Source of the DNA: Bacteroidaceae bacterium
GTDB taxonomy: Bacteria > Bacteroidota > Bacteroidia > Bacteroidales > Bacteroidaceae
NCBI GenBank assembly: GCA_023227685.1
Contig: JALNVG010000015.1
Span: 1-23,766 of the forward strand
Reading direction: 5' to 3'
Length of the DNA: 23,766 nucleotides
The notes under the pieces are model-generated. The model ran no database searches. It was not told the DNA's origin and saw only the letters and a list, made by a program, of their open reading frames with translations. The position numbers were made by a program, and so were the translations under genes. The first letter of the stretch is position 1. The number at the start of each line of letters is the position of its first letter. Of this stretch, positions 23,669 to 23,766 are shown piece by piece.

Positions 23669-23766
23669 ATTATCTTACCGTTTTTTATTCGTATTATCAT
23701 CGTCGCCACTTTTTCTGCCTCTGCTCTGTTATGAGTAACCATGATAGTCGTCACACCCAAGTATTG
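23665..23766 (-). CDS. ABC transporter ATP-binding protein, C-terminal fragment
   Basis: The last 33 codons of a gene entering from the right edge. The end reads LGVTTIMVTHNRAEAEKVAT and then MIIRIKNGKII before TGA at 23667-23665. The VTH histidine is the H-loop of ABC ATPases, followed by the usual helix and the (L/I)xxGKI strand. The chain ends about 20 residues after the H-loop, so this is a short nucleotide-binding subunit of an import system with no regulatory domain. The remaining motifs lie outside the window. With a NifX-like gene translationally coupled behind it, a molybdate- or tungstate-type importer is a reasonable guess, but the substrate is not shown by the sequence. Confidence 0.75.
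   Translation of the reverse strand, partial: QYLGVTTIMVTHNRAEAEKVATMIIRIKNGKII

Noticed and set aside
1..23766. CRISPR array, tRNA or rRNA genes
   Set aside because: No regularly spaced repeats and no tRNA T-loop or rRNA-like segments were noticed by eye; a tRNAscan or Rfam search would be needed to be certain.

Overview
The window looks like chromosomal DNA of a low-GC Bacteroidales bacterium, perhaps near Dysgonomonas, Paludibacter or Bacteroides; genus is not resolvable here. The clues are a fused lpxC-fabZ gene between lpxD and lpxA, repeated copies of the Bacteroidetes -7 promoter element TAnnTTTG (several with a TTTG -33 box 18-19 bp upstream), mostly absent Shine-Dalgarno sequences, a DPP IV-type S9 peptidase, and glycoside hydrolases with export signals. 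Family calls rest on recognised motifs and remembered family sequences; no search was run.

Layout. 1-5178 (+): the end of an HD-domain phosphohydrolase, then a tight run lpxD, lpxC-fabZ, lpxA (early lipid A synthesis, with the FabZ dehydratase on the same polypeptide as LpxC), an acidic pRiA4b ORF-3-like protein, and miaA. 5192-9865: a small membrane protein (-), a DPP IV-like peptidase (+) with a textbook promoter and a hairpin behind it, a membrane protein with a degenerate NUDIX-like C-terminus (+), and an RsmI-like methyltransferase (-). 10003-14906 (+): a small glycan locus, probably pectin-directed, of a GH28 lipoprotein, a DUF4861-like protein and a GH43 enzyme. A terminator and a promoter abut between the first and second of these. 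No SusC/SusD pair or dedicated regulator is next to it.

14929-18578 (+): a promoter followed by two HAD phosphatases and a Pif1/RecD-like helicase with a TPR tail. 18579-21749: a long leader with a 14-codon ORF and an unusually strong Shine-Dalgarno site before a YciO/Sua5-family gene, a DeoR-family regulator, and a lipoprotein beta-propeller lactonase (-).

21750-23766 is the most unusual part. A collapsed tail-sheath pseudogene of a contractile injection system (CIS) lies directly before a full-length tail-tube gene. No other CIS gene follows in the window. Convergent to these, entering from the right edge on the minus strand, are the end of an ABC transporter ATPase, a NifX-like cofactor-binding protein with a C-terminal cysteine motif, and a Nif11-like protein. 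This looks like the tail of a nitrogen-fixation or molybdenum-related cluster outside the window. No tRNA, rRNA, CRISPR array or intact insertion sequence was seen.
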